DNA of 64,000 bases from an uncultured Lachnospiraceae bacterium (GCA_947631955.1 CANRNJ010000010.1:1-64000), one strand, 5' to 3'; positions 17,152 through 26,049 are shown, counted from the first letter of the stretch. Translations and numbers: made by a program. The notes: generated from the sequence alone by a model not told the origin.

Positions 17152-18255
17152 TTGATTAACGTAACAAAAACATCATTACCTGATCTTAATGAATATATCG
17201 AAGAAATTCGCCCCTTATGGGATACGTACTGGATTACCAATATGGGTGAAAAGCATGACGAGTTTAAGCGGAAATTAAAGGCTTATCTAAACATCGATCA
17301 GATAGAATTGTTTGTAAATGGACATATGGCGTTAGAGATGGCGCTGCAGTCGATGAATCTATCAGGAGAGGTTATTACGACACCGTTCACATTTGCATCG
17401 ACGACCCATGCCATCGTAAGAAATGGACTTACTCCGGTTTTTTGTGACATTTACAGTGATACATATACAATTGATGCAGATAAGATAGAGGCATTGATTA
17501 CGGACAAAACCTGTGCCATTGTGCCCGTACATGTCTACGGACATATCTGTAATGTTGAAAAAATAGAAGAAATAGCAAGAAAATACGGATTAAAAGTAAT
17601 ATATGATGCCGCCCACACATTCGGCGAAGAGTATAAGGGGATGAATGTTGCGAGCTTTGGAGATGCGTCTGTCCTGTCATTTCATGCTACAAAGGTCTTT
17701 CATTCCATAGAAGGCGGAGCAGTATGCTTTAAGGATAGTAAACTGGAGCATGTGCTTTATAACCTTAAGAATTTTGGCATAAGGGGGCCGGAAGAAGTCG
17801 AGTCGGTCGGGGCAAATGCCAAAATGAATGAATTCTGCGCCGCTATGGGAATATGTAATTTGAGGTATATTGATGATGAAATCAATAAAAGAGCGGAAAT
17901 TGTGAAGCTATACAGAAAAAGACTGGAGAAGGTAGACGGAATAATATGCAGCCCGATACAGAAAGATGTGAAGCCTAACTATGCTTATTTTCCGATATTG
18001 GTTGAGAAAGATGCATATGGAATGGACAGAAATGATTTGTATAATATGTTCCTCAAGAACGGAATATGTCCCAGAAAATATTTTTACCCGTTGATAAATG
18101 AATATGACTGTTACAAAGACAGATATGATCCGGATGCGACTCCCGTTGCGAAAGATATTTCCAATAAGGTTTTGACGCTCCCGTTATATGCATCTTTGGA
18201 TATGGATACTGTCAACAGGATTTGCGATATCATCGCGTTAAAACAGGATGGATGA
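17152..18255 (+). CDS. DegT/DnrJ/EryC1-type PLP-dependent sugar aminotransferase
   Basis: The roughly 367-residue product shows TPFTFASTTHAIVRNGLTPVF, VPVHVYGH, YDAAHTFGEEY, and SFHATKVFHSIEGGAV with the Schiff-base lysine. These are the hallmarks of enzymes that convert a keto-sugar nucleotide to an amino sugar. The start is uncertain: AAGGAG (17135-17140) sits 11 bases before TTG 17152, which gives the family-typical MINVTK opening, and only 2 bases before GTG 17143. No sugar-nucleotide dehydratase is present in the island, so the keto-sugar substrate must come from elsewhere in the genome. Confidence 0.85.
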   Translation: MINVTKTSLPDLNEYIEEIRPLWDTYWITNMGEKHDEFKRKLKAYLNIDQIELFVNGHMALEMALQSMNLSGEVITTPFTFASTTHAIVRNGLTPVFCDIYSDTYTIDADKIEALITDKTCAIVPVHVYGHICNVEKIEEIARKYGLKVIYDAAHTFGEEYKGMNVASFGDASVLSFHATKVFHSIEGGAVCFKDSKLEHVLYNLKNFGIRGPEEVESVGANAKMNEFCAAMGICNLRYIDDEINKRAEIVKLYRKRLEKVDGIICSPIQKDVKPNYAYFPILVEKDAYGMDRNDLYNMFLKNGICPRKYFYPLINEYDCYKDRYDPDATPVAKDISNKVLTLPLYASLDMDTVNRICDIIALKQDG

Positions 18256-18259
18256 TTTT

Positions 18260-19279
18260 ATGGACAGTATAATAAATAATATGGTTGATGTCAGCATTAT
18301 TGTGCCGGCTTTCAACCATGCAAAATATATTTCACAGACCTTTGACAGCATTTTAGCTCAAAGAACAGGGTTTAAATATGAGATCGTAGTCGGCGATGAC
18401 TGTTCAAGAGATCATTCAAGAGAAATAATTCGGAAATATATGGACAGGCATCCCGGAGTTTTTGTCAATATTTCCAGAAACAAAAATATAGGGGCAGCAA
18501 ATAATATTTATGAACTGTTAAAGAGATCAAAGGGGAAATATATCGCTTTTTGCGAGGGAGATGATTATTGGTGTGATGATGCTAGAATTGAACGTGATAT
18601 CAGCTGGCTGAATAAAAATCCGGAGTACATAGGAATATGCGGCAGGACGATTCCTGTCGGTGAAAATGGTGAGAAGCTGGGGATAGAGGACATTCCGGCG
18701 GAAGAGCGGTTTTGGATATATGCAAAGGACTGTTTCGCGATAGAAGATTTTTCCAGGTGGCAGATGCCGGGACATTTATCGGCATTGACTCTCAGGAATA
18801 TTTTTCAAAACAACAATGCAGAAAGCAGCGTGATAAGAAAAGCGCACCCGGTTGTTGCTGACAGGACGATAGTGTTAATGGGATCGCTTCGGGGAAATAT
18901 CAAATGCAGTCAGAATACAGTTTCTTGTTATAGATTCAGAATAACTGAAAATGGAACAAATTTTATGTCTGAATTTAAAAAGAAGAATATGCGATATGAG
19001 GACTACCATATGATGTGCATATTTGAAAAATATGCATGGAAAAAGTTCCATAAACAATTAGATTTGAGTGCCATCAAGGCAGACAGGTTTATCGGCAGCG
19101 TGTTGGTATGGATGAATAGTATGGATGGGCGTGATTGGGAAGTCCTATGGAAAATTGTTTTGGAAAATGGACATAAAATACGCTGTATTTATTACATAGG
19201 AAACATTGTTGTGAAAAAGAAAATAATGCAGATATTTGGCAGAGAAAAACGTATAGAGGGCGGGAGGTACAGGTTATGA
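18260..19279 (+). CDS. GT2 family glycosyltransferase
   Basis: The product is a GT-A fold transferase opening VSIIVPAFNHAKYISQTFDS, followed by VGDDCSRDHS and FCEGDDYWCDD as the metal-binding acidic motif. The remainder contains MPGHLSALTLRN and a basic C-terminus. It has no Rossmann module, unlike many neighbours. Its start overlaps or nearly abuts the aminotransferase stop: ATG 18248 overlaps it by 8 bases, while ATG 18260 has GGATGG at better spacing. The end overlaps the next gene by ATGA. It probably adds a sugar in the glycan assembled by this island. Confidence 0.8.
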   Translation: MDSIINNMVDVSIIVPAFNHAKYISQTFDSILAQRTGFKYEIVVGDDCSRDHSREIIRKYMDRHPGVFVNISRNKNIGAANNIYELLKRSKGKYIAFCEGDDYWCDDARIERDISWLNKNPEYIGICGRTIPVGENGEKLGIEDIPAEERFWIYAKDCFAIEDFSRWQMPGHLSALTLRNIFQNNNAESSVIRKAHPVVADRTIVLMGSLRGNIKCSQNTVSCYRFRITENGTNFMSEFKKKNMRYEDYHMMCIFEKYAWKKFHKQLDLSAIKADRFIGSVLVWMNSMDGRDWEVLWKIVLENGHKIRCIYYIGNIVVKKKIMQIFGREKRIEGGRYRL

Positions 19280-20664
19280 GGTTTTGCAGCAGACCATTTA
19301 GACTGGCTCATTTAGATCCGGGCGGCGGGGTAAGAGTATGCAGTTGGACAGATGAGAGCATTGGAAACATTCTGTATGATGACTTGGAAAAAATATGGCA
19401 TGGAGAAAAGGTTGAAAAAATAAGAGCATCAATACTTGACGGAAGTTATTCATACTGCCGGGCAGTTTCCTGCCCATATTTAGAAAATAATTCATTGCCT
19501 GATATTGACGGTCAAGAATTACAAGAGGCTGTAAAAACAGATTCTGTGCCATCAGAATATAACGTTGCATGCGATTTTACCTGCAACCATAGCTGCCCTT
19601 CATGCAGAGACAAGGTCTTTTGTGGAGATAATAAATATAAAGAGGACTTAAAAAGGGAGATTGAAATTCTTCTGCCATATTTAAATAAAGCTTCCTACAT
19701 TGTCACATGTGGCAATGGGGATGTTTTTTCAAGCCCTCTGATGATGGAGATGTTGGAAAAGCTGACACCTGAAAATCGTGATCTGAAAATCCAGTTTGAA
19801 ACGAATGGGGCATTATTTACAAAAGAGCGTTGGGATCGGATAAAGCATTTGGCCAGGTATGATTTGATTTTTACAATCACTCCAAACAGTTTTGAACAGC
19901 GCACATTTAAGTATTTAAACGGAGGACATGACTCGCTGGAGAATGTGATCGAAAATTTATACTTCATAAAAGAGTTGAAACGACAGGGTATAGTAAATCG
20001 TATTGAGATTTCTATGGTTATGCAGGAACGGAATTTCTGGGAACTTCCAAATTTTGCAAAGAGGTGTATAGAAGATTTTGATGCAGATAAAGTTGTTATA
20101 AAACCGTTGTATAAGTGGTTTAATCTCTCAGAGGACAATTACTGGTATAAAGATGTTTTAAATCCGCTTCACCCGTACCATAAAGAGTATCTGGAGATGA
20201 TACAGGATCCATACCTGAAAAACAATGACAAGATATTTTTTTGGGGCGCGCGCAACTTACATCCTGCACAGATGCACCCGGCATACAGATATAAGGAGTA
20301 TCTGGACTTAGTGTCGGAGCTGTTGGATACAGAGGACATTGAGGATAAAATAAAGAAATATTTCGAGGATAAGGGAATAAGCAGTATATATATTTATGGG
20401 GATATGGAACTGAGCGCAATTATATGCAGGCTTTTCAGTAAAGCAGTAGAAGTGAAGGCGTTCGTCGCAAGGGATATATGCAGAGCGGCAATATGCGGCA
20501 GGCCTGTTATACGAATGTGCGATTATCGATCTGAAGACAATGATTTTGTAATCATTCTCAACTATCATTTTTATAAAAATATTATAAGAGATTTAATTTT
20601 TAATGATTTCAAAGGAATTGCAATCAGCTTGTCAGACATAAAAGGAGAAATTCTGGGAAAGTGA
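19276..20664 (+). CDS. Radical SAM protein with leading SPASM-like part and C-terminal Rossmann module
   Basis: The N-terminus (residues 1-75) carries CSRPF, VCSW and CRAVSCPYL, which resemble the SPASM cluster segment normally found after the core, so the domain order looks permuted. The radical SAM core starts at about residue 97 with NVACDFTCNHSCPSC (CxxxCxxC), followed by TCGNGDVFSSP and QFETNG. The C-terminal 100 residues are the island's Rossmann-like module (ISSIYIYGDMELSAIICRLF). ATG 19276 overlaps the preceding stop (ATGA) behind GGGAGG. This is the second radical SAM enzyme of the island; the substrate is unknown. Confidence 0.75.
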   Translation: MRFCSRPFRLAHLDPGGGVRVCSWTDESIGNILYDDLEKIWHGEKVEKIRASILDGSYSYCRAVSCPYLENNSLPDIDGQELQEAVKTDSVPSEYNVACDFTCNHSCPSCRDKVFCGDNKYKEDLKREIEILLPYLNKASYIVTCGNGDVFSSPLMMEMLEKLTPENRDLKIQFETNGALFTKERWDRIKHLARYDLIFTITPNSFEQRTFKYLNGGHDSLENVIENLYFIKELKRQGIVNRIEISMVMQERNFWELPNFAKRCIEDFDADKVVIKPLYKWFNLSEDNYWYKDVLNPLHPYHKEYLEMIQDPYLKNNDKIFFWGARNLHPAQMHPAYRYKEYLDLVSELLDTEDIEDKIKKYFEDKGISSIYIYGDMELSAIICRLFSKAVEVKAFVARDICRAAICGRPVIRMCDYRSEDNDFVIILNYHFYKNIIRDLIFNDFKGIAISLSDIKGEILGK

Positions 20665-20670
20665 AACAGG

Positions 20671-21804
20671 ATGAAGAAAAGATTGGGCATCTATGTAATA
20701 TATGATGAGCAGAATGTCATCTGCAACGCTGATTTGTATCTGGCACAGGAAATTCGTTCGGTGACGTCCAGACTGATTGTGTGTGTAAACGGCTCAGAAA
20801 TGATTGACACACAAAAGCTTAGCAAGTATACGGATGAAATAGTTGTCAGAGATAATTCGGGTTATGATGCGGGAGCGGTAAAGGAAGTCATATGCAGCTA
20901 TCTTAATGAGGGTGAATTGCAGAATTATGAGGAGCTTGTTATAAGTAATAATTCATTTTTCGGGCCATTTATTCCGATGTGGGAAATTTTTGAAACAATG
21001 GACTCACGAGAATGTGATTATTGGGGATTGTCAGGATATATGGGAGATAAAAGTATATTCTGGCGTGGAGTGGGCAGTTATTTTTGGGTGTTCAGAAAGG
21101 ACATAATAAAAGAACATTTTCTTGAAAAATTCATTGAAAAATATATCAATGAGAAAAATAGCGATTTTATGGAAACATGCGGCATATATGAATGTAAATT
21201 GAATTATGAGCTGATGAAAAGGTTTAAACCGGATATGTATGCTGATGTCGGGGCACTGAATATTTTTGATGCAGGAGATCTGGCAATGATGAAATATTCA
21301 CTTCCGATTATAAAACGCAAATTTTTCATAGAAAAAAGGACAGATTTTCCTCGGATCATAAATGTCTTGCGTTTTATTGCCGATACAGGATTTAATTCTG
21401 CATATGTAGAGGATAAGCTGTGCAGACTGTACGGTATTGCCGTTGCGAATGATGGCGGAAAATGGATGGCGCCAGATATAAAAGAAAGTGAATATGAAAT
21501 TCCTAAAACCGATATCACATACTGGCAGATAGAGGATTTTTTAAGTGCAAACCAATCGGTGTACATATATGGCACTGGATATTTTGCGACATTCATATGG
21601 GCTATTTTTGGAGAAAAATATGATACTATAAAAGGCTTTGTCACTACCTATGGAACAGGAGCTGCAAAGTTTCATGGATATGACATAGTCACACTCGACA
21701 GACTGGCAATGACGGATTCCGTGTTAGTTGCTTTAAATGCGGAACATACAGATGAAGTAAGGCAGAGCTTACAGGGAAAGAATTGTCTGTTTCTACATGA
21801 GTAA
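20671..21804 (+). CDS. RgpF-like (rhamnan synthesis) glycosyltransferase with C-terminal Rossmann module
   Basis: The first 270 residues match the RgpF family: RLGIYVIYDEQNVICNADLY, VVRDNSGYDAGAVKEV, and LVISNNSFFGPF. Family members extend rhamnose-glucose polysaccharides in streptococci. The last 90 residues are the Rossmann-like module (QSVYIYGTGYFATFIWAIF, then GFVTTYG). It follows the radical SAM gene after 6 bases. A DUF4422 protein lies two genes downstream; RgpF and DUF4422 proteins are often found in the same surface-polysaccharide loci. Confidence 0.8.
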   Translation: MKKRLGIYVIYDEQNVICNADLYLAQEIRSVTSRLIVCVNGSEMIDTQKLSKYTDEIVVRDNSGYDAGAVKEVICSYLNEGELQNYEELVISNNSFFGPFIPMWEIFETMDSRECDYWGLSGYMGDKSIFWRGVGSYFWVFRKDIIKEHFLEKFIEKYINEKNSDFMETCGIYECKLNYELMKRFKPDMYADVGALNIFDAGDLAMMKYSLPIIKRKFFIEKRTDFPRIINVLRFIADTGFNSAYVEDKLCRLYGIAVANDGGKWMAPDIKESEYEIPKTDITYWQIEDFLSANQSVYIYGTGYFATFIWAIFGEKYDTIKGFVTTYGTGAAKFHGYDIVTLDRLAMTDSVLVALNAEHTDEVRQSLQGKNCLFLHE

Positions 21805-21827
21805 GGGAGAACGTACGGAGAAATAGT

Positions 21828-22400
21828 ATGGGTATGACAAGCTTTTTGTCCGAAAACGAAATAAGTAAGATCGGCTTCAAAGCATATGGCGTAGATCTGA
21901 AGATAAGCAGGCATGCGTGTTTTTATGGCGCGTCGGAAATAATCATAGGGGATCACGTGCGGATAGATGATTTCTGCATTTTAAGCGGCCGTATTGAAAT
22001 AGGAAGCTTTATCCACATAGCAGCGTACAGTGCGATTTATGGCGGTGATAAAGGAGTGTATATAAAGGATTTTGCGGGCGTTTCATCCAGAGTAAGCATA
22101 TATGCCGTAAATGACGACTATAGCGGAGAATTTATGACTAATCCCACAATTCCGGATAAATATAAATGTGTGAAGAGTGAAAAGGTATGTATCGGGAAAC
22201 ATGCCATAATAGGTTCGACGAGCGTAGTTTTGCCGGGCGTGGACATAGCGGAAGGAAGTGCGTTTGGAAGTTTTACTTTGATTAACAGGGATTCAGAGGC
22301 GTGGAGCGTCAATATTGGAATACCTTTTAAAAAGATTAAAGATAGAAGCAGACATTTATTAGAAATGGAAGAGTTATTCAGAAACGAAACGGAGAACTGA
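21828..22400 (+). CDS. Left-handed beta-helix (hexapeptide) O-acyltransferase
   Basis: The 190-residue product has hexapeptide repeats across residues 35-150 (for example IIIGDHVRIDDFCILSGRI, VCIGKHAIIGSTSVVLPGV, IAEGSAFGSFTLI). This is the WbbJ/maltose-O-acetyltransferase type. It probably acetylates a glycan sugar using acetyl-CoA, or possibly an acyl group from the island's carrier protein (inference). Its stop codon overlaps the next start by one base (TGATG). Confidence 0.8.
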   Translation: MGMTSFLSENEISKIGFKAYGVDLKISRHACFYGASEIIIGDHVRIDDFCILSGRIEIGSFIHIAAYSAIYGGDKGVYIKDFAGVSSRVSIYAVNDDYSGEFMTNPTIPDKYKCVKSEKVCIGKHAIIGSTSVVLPGVDIAEGSAFGSFTLINRDSEAWSVNIGIPFKKIKDRSRHLLEMEELFRNETEN

Positions 22401-23449
22401 TGCAGAAAATATATATATTTGGCGCCCATTCCCGCGCCCAGACTTTGGGAGAATATTTGACAAAATTAAATAATGATGTAGAAATCGCAGCATATCTGGT
22501 GAATAATGGCGAGATAAATAAAGCTGAGATAAATGGCGTGCCTGTTTTTCATGTCGATGTCTGCACTGATTTAAACGCTGAGTTTCCGGTTTATATTGCC
22601 ACAAGAGGGATTTATCATGACGATATTAAAACGTTTCTGGAATCAGCGGGAATGAAAAAGATCATTCCTGTCACACCAGATTTGGACAGAAAGCTTAGGA
22701 ATGATTACTTGCAAACATATTATGCTGAAAAAGGACATGAATTTAAAAAGTTGGAAAATTACAGCGCTGCCCGTGTGTATGTTGCAAAGTCAGCTTTTGA
22801 TAAGCCCTTGCGCAGACAATATGTATTGCCCGCGCATCGTGTTGAACTTCAGGTCGGTGCGTCATTGACCACGGAGCGTGTGGCGTCTATTACAGACAAT
22901 ACGGGATTCCATATTTCTGCCAAGAACAGACAATTTTGTGAGTTGACGGGATTGTATTGGATCTGGAAAAATGCGAAAGAGGATATTGTGGGGCTTGAGC
23001 ATTATAGAAGGCGCTTTTTGTGTCCAGAGGACTGGATGGAAAAAATGGAGCGCAGCCATATTGACGTCATCCTGCCAACGCCGCTGTATGTTGCTCCGAG
23101 TTTGGCGCAAAATTACAGAGAAAGGCATGTGGCTTCTGATTGGGAATTTATGATGGACTATTTAAAAATATTATATCCGGAAGATTATAATGCGGCAGAA
23201 TCCTTTTTTGAGGACACAAACCTTTATTCACCCTGTAACATGTTTATTATGCGGAAGCAGATTTTGGATGCTTTGTGCAGTTGGCTGTTCCCGATTTTGT
23301 TTGCCTGTGCAGAGCATGTCGGAGAAAGATCGGACACATACCAAAACCGCTATCCGGGATTTTTATCAGAGCGTCTGATAACATTTTTCTTTGAGAAACA
23401 TCGGGATAAATATAGAGTAGTCTACGCAGATAAAAATTTTCTGGAATGA
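22400..23449 (+). CDS. Rossmann module plus DUF4422 glycosyltransferase
   Basis: Residues 1-90 form the Rossmann-like module (KIYIFGAHSRAQTLGEYL, AAYLVNNGEINKAEINGVPVF). The C-terminal part is a typical DUF4422 domain: ISAKNRQFCELTGLYWIWKN and GLEHYRRRF, then YNRYPGFLSERLITFFF-like features near the end. DUF4422 proteins act as glycosyltransferases in capsule and LPS loci. This is the last AT-rich gene of the island; the next gene, 34 bases on, has the higher GC content of the surrounding chromosome. Confidence 0.8.
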   Translation: MQKIYIFGAHSRAQTLGEYLTKLNNDVEIAAYLVNNGEINKAEINGVPVFHVDVCTDLNAEFPVYIATRGIYHDDIKTFLESAGMKKIIPVTPDLDRKLRNDYLQTYYAEKGHEFKKLENYSAARVYVAKSAFDKPLRRQYVLPAHRVELQVGASLTTERVASITDNTGFHISAKNRQFCELTGLYWIWKNAKEDIVGLEHYRRRFLCPEDWMEKMERSHIDVILPTPLYVAPSLAQNYRERHVASDWEFMMDYLKILYPEDYNAAESFFEDTNLYSPCNMFIMRKQILDALCSWLFPILFACAEHVGERSDTYQNRYPGFLSERLITFFFEKHRDKYRVVYADKNFLE

Positions 23450-23483
23450 TAATGCGAAAGTTAATAAACAAGGAGAAAGATAT

Positions 23484-24146
23484 ATGAACTTCGAACTAAC
23501 CGCCTCCATGATGTGTGCCAATTACGGCTGCTTGGAGAAAGAAGTAAAAAACTTAGAGGAAGGCGGCATCGATTCCTTCCATATCGATATCATGGACGGC
23601 CGTTATGTCCCGAATTACGCCATGTCCTTAAACGACATGCGGTACATAGCGGGAGCGACGGCAAAACCGATCGATGTCCACCTTATGATCGAGCATCCCA
23701 ACAATACGATCGCGCTGTTTCTGGAAAATCTCCGCAAGGGCGATACCATCTACATACATCCGGAAGCGGAGTACCATCCTTCTACCACGCTGCAGAAGAT
23801 CATCAACGCCGGTATGATTCCCGGCATCGCGATCAATCCGGGGACAAGCGTGGAGAATGTCATGGAGATGCTGCGCATTGTAAAAAAAGTCCTTGTCATG
23901 TCGGTCAATCCGGGAAATGCGGGGCAGATGTATCTGCCCTATGTCGGAAAGAAGATCACAAAACTGCTTGCTCTCAAAGAGGATATGGATTTTGAACTTT
24001 ACTGGGACGGCGCCTGCAGCGCGGAACGGATCTTAGAGTATGCGCCAAAAGGCGTAAAGGGATTTGTCCTCGGCACAACGCTTCTGTTCGGCAAGGATAA
24101 GCCATACGGGGAAACACTCGCCAATATCAGGGAGTTGAAATTTTAG
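23484..24146 (+). CDS. Ribulose-phosphate 3-epimerase family protein
   Basis: The 220-residue TIM-barrel protein has the epimerase signatures HIDIMDGRYVPNYAMS, DVHLMIEHP, GIAINPGTS, VLVMSVNPGNAGQ and a WDGACS segment where the canonical enzyme has DGGI. It interconverts ribulose 5-phosphate and xylulose 5-phosphate, or a related ketose phosphate pair. The adjacent IspD/TarI-like and TarJ/GatD-like genes suggest it supplies or diverts ribulose 5-phosphate for CDP-ribitol. The altered loop near the second catalytic Asp leaves room for a different ketose phosphate. The site AAGGAGAAAGAT precedes ATG 23484. Confidence 0.8.
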   Translation: MNFELTASMMCANYGCLEKEVKNLEEGGIDSFHIDIMDGRYVPNYAMSLNDMRYIAGATAKPIDVHLMIEHPNNTIALFLENLRKGDTIYIHPEAEYHPSTTLQKIINAGMIPGIAINPGTSVENVMEMLRIVKKVLVMSVNPGNAGQMYLPYVGKKITKLLALKEDMDFELYWDGACSAERILEYAPKGVKGFVLGTTLLFGKDKPYGETLANIRELKF

Positions 24147-24225
24147 CGGCCGCTCTGTGGGAAAAACAGCAAAGAGAACGGGAACTTTGGCAGGGCGTGT
24201 AAATGCCATGCGACAGGAGGCGGAC

Positions 24226-24936
24226 ATGAATACGGCGATTTTACTATCAGGCGGCGTCGGAAGCCGTCTGGGTTCGACGATCCCAAAACAGTATATCCGC
24301 ATCGGCGGCAGGATGCTGATCACTTATGCTCTTGCAGCGCTTGCCGAATCTTCTTTTATCGACCGGATCCTGATCGTGGCGGAGAAAGAATGGCGGGAAC
24401 CGCTCCTGTCGGATGCCGCCATGGGTCATGTGCCGGTCGATAAGATCGTCGGGTTTGCTCAGCCGGGGTTGAACCGTCAGTTATCCATATGCAATGGGAT
24501 GCAGGAGATGCTGCGGCAGATGGATTCGGAAATCTGGGATCAGGAGGATACCGTCTTTATTCATGACGCTGCACGTCCTCTGTTGTCACAGAAACAGATA
24601 GCGGACTGTTTTGGTGCGCTTGCCGGGCATGACGGTGTGATGCCGGTGCTTCCAATGAAAGATACGGTCTATTTAAGCCGCGATGGAGAAACTGTGTCCG
24701 AACTGCTTGACCGGAATCAGATTTTTGCAGGGCAGGCGCCGGAACTGTTCCGGTTTGGAAAATATTATCAGGCAAATATGGCGCTGACACCGGAAAGACT
24801 AAGCGCCGTTAACGGCTCAACGGAACCTGCGGTTCTGGCAGGAATGGATATCGTGATGATCCGCGGGGATGAAAAAAATTTCAAGATCACTACCCCGGAG
24901 GATCTGGAGCGTTTCCGGAAAATGGAGAAACCATGA
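24226..24936 (+). CDS. tarI: IspD/TarI-family cytidylyltransferase (probably ribitol-5-phosphate cytidylyltransferase)
   Basis: The 236-residue product shows ILLSGGVGSRLGSTIPKQYIRIGG, the CTP-binding loop, FIHDAARPLLS, and ITTPEDLERF at the C-terminus. IspD and TarI share these motifs. The company of a ribulose-phosphate epimerase and an alcohol dehydrogenase, rather than isoprenoid genes, favours TarI: CTP plus ribitol 5-phosphate gives CDP-ribitol. I chose ATG 24226 behind AGGAGG; the in-frame GTG 24157 has no site. It overlaps the next gene by ATGA. Confidence 0.7.
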   Translation: MNTAILLSGGVGSRLGSTIPKQYIRIGGRMLITYALAALAESSFIDRILIVAEKEWREPLLSDAAMGHVPVDKIVGFAQPGLNRQLSICNGMQEMLRQMDSEIWDQEDTVFIHDAARPLLSQKQIADCFGALAGHDGVMPVLPMKDTVYLSRDGETVSELLDRNQIFAGQAPELFRFGKYYQANMALTPERLSAVNGSTEPAVLAGMDIVMIRGDEKNFKITTPEDLERFRKMEKP

Positions 24937-26006
24937 AAGCATGGGTATTACAGAAGATAGGAATCATTACATATGATGATATTCCGGCGCCGGAGCCGGA
25001 TGGAACGGAAGCGGTCGTCCGCGTTAAGGCGGCGGGGATATGCGGCTCGGATATTCCGCGCATTTACCGGGACGGCGCGCATAGGATGCCGCTGGTTCCG
25101 GGACATGAATTTGCCGGGGAAGTTGTCGGCTTGGGAAAACGGGCGGATCCGGCATGGCTGCACAGGCGGGTCGGCGTGTATCCTCTGATTCCCTGCTATT
25201 CCTGCCGTGCCTGTCTGGAAGACCGGCATGAAATGTGCAGGCAGTACAGCTACCTCGGTTCCAGACGGGACGGCGGTTTTGCGGAGTATACGGTTGTTCC
25301 GCAGAATAACCTGATTGCGCTGCCCGATTCCGTAACGTATGAGCAGGCGGCTATGCTGGAACCGTTATCGGTGGCGGTACATGCCATGCGCAGAATTCAG
25401 ATCATGCAGGAAGATACGGTTACGGTATGCGGTCTGGGCACGATCGGTATGCTGCTTGCAATGCTCCTGTGGGAGCGGGGCATAAGGAACCTTCTGCTGA
25501 TAGGAAATAAAGAATTTCAAAAGCAGAAGGCGTTGGAGCTGGGGATCCCGGAAGAGAATTTCTGCGACAGCAGGCATGAGGATGCTGCAGCGTGGATAGC
25601 AAAACATACGGACGGAAACGGTACGGATGTTTTTTTTGAATGTGTCGGCAGCAATCAGACCGTTTCGCAGGCGGTGGACCTGACGGCAGCGGGCGGCCGG
25701 ATATGTCTGGTCGGAAATCCCCATACGGATATGACATTGGAAAAGGCGGTTTACTGGAAGATATTAAGAAATCAGCTTCAGGTGGTTGGCACATGGAATT
25801 CTTCTTTTTTTGCGGCGGGAAATACGGAGAGCGAAGGGTGCACGGACTGGGAGTATGCTTTGAGCATGCTGGAGAGGGGACGGATCAGGCCGGAGGTATT
25901 GATATCGCACCGCTTTGATATGGCGCAGTTGGAACAGGGACTGCACATCATGCGCGATAAGTCGGAAGACTATCTGAAAATAATGGTGTGCGCGGACGAA
26001 TGTTGA
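24933..26006 (+). CDS. Zinc-dependent polyol-phosphate dehydrogenase (TarJ/GatD-like)
   Basis: The 357-residue medium-chain dehydrogenase has catalytic zinc motifs (CGSDIPRI, PGHEFAGEVVG), the structural zinc set (CYSCRACLEDRHEMC), and a Rossmann VCGLGTIGMLLAML. The sequence is close in style to galactitol-1-phosphate 5-dehydrogenase. The ATGA overlap with the TarI-like gene suggests it makes ribitol 5-phosphate from ribulose 5-phosphate as TarJ does (inference). No terminator is obvious after it; a new promoter starts at 26050. Confidence 0.75.
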   Translation: MKAWVLQKIGIITYDDIPAPEPDGTEAVVRVKAAGICGSDIPRIYRDGAHRMPLVPGHEFAGEVVGLGKRADPAWLHRRVGVYPLIPCYSCRACLEDRHEMCRQYSYLGSRRDGGFAEYTVVPQNNLIALPDSVTYEQAAMLEPLSVAVHAMRRIQIMQEDTVTVCGLGTIGMLLAMLLWERGIRNLLLIGNKEFQKQKALELGIPEENFCDSRHEDAAAWIAKHTDGNGTDVFFECVGSNQTVSQAVDLTAAGGRICLVGNPHTDMTLEKAVYWKILRNQLQVVGTWNSSFFAAGNTESEGCTDWEYALSMLERGRIRPEVLISHRFDMAQLEQGLHIMRDKSEDYLKIMVCADEC

Positions 26007-26049
26007 CTGGTGCGTTTGCGCGGAAACGATATCGTGGAAACCGAAGAAG

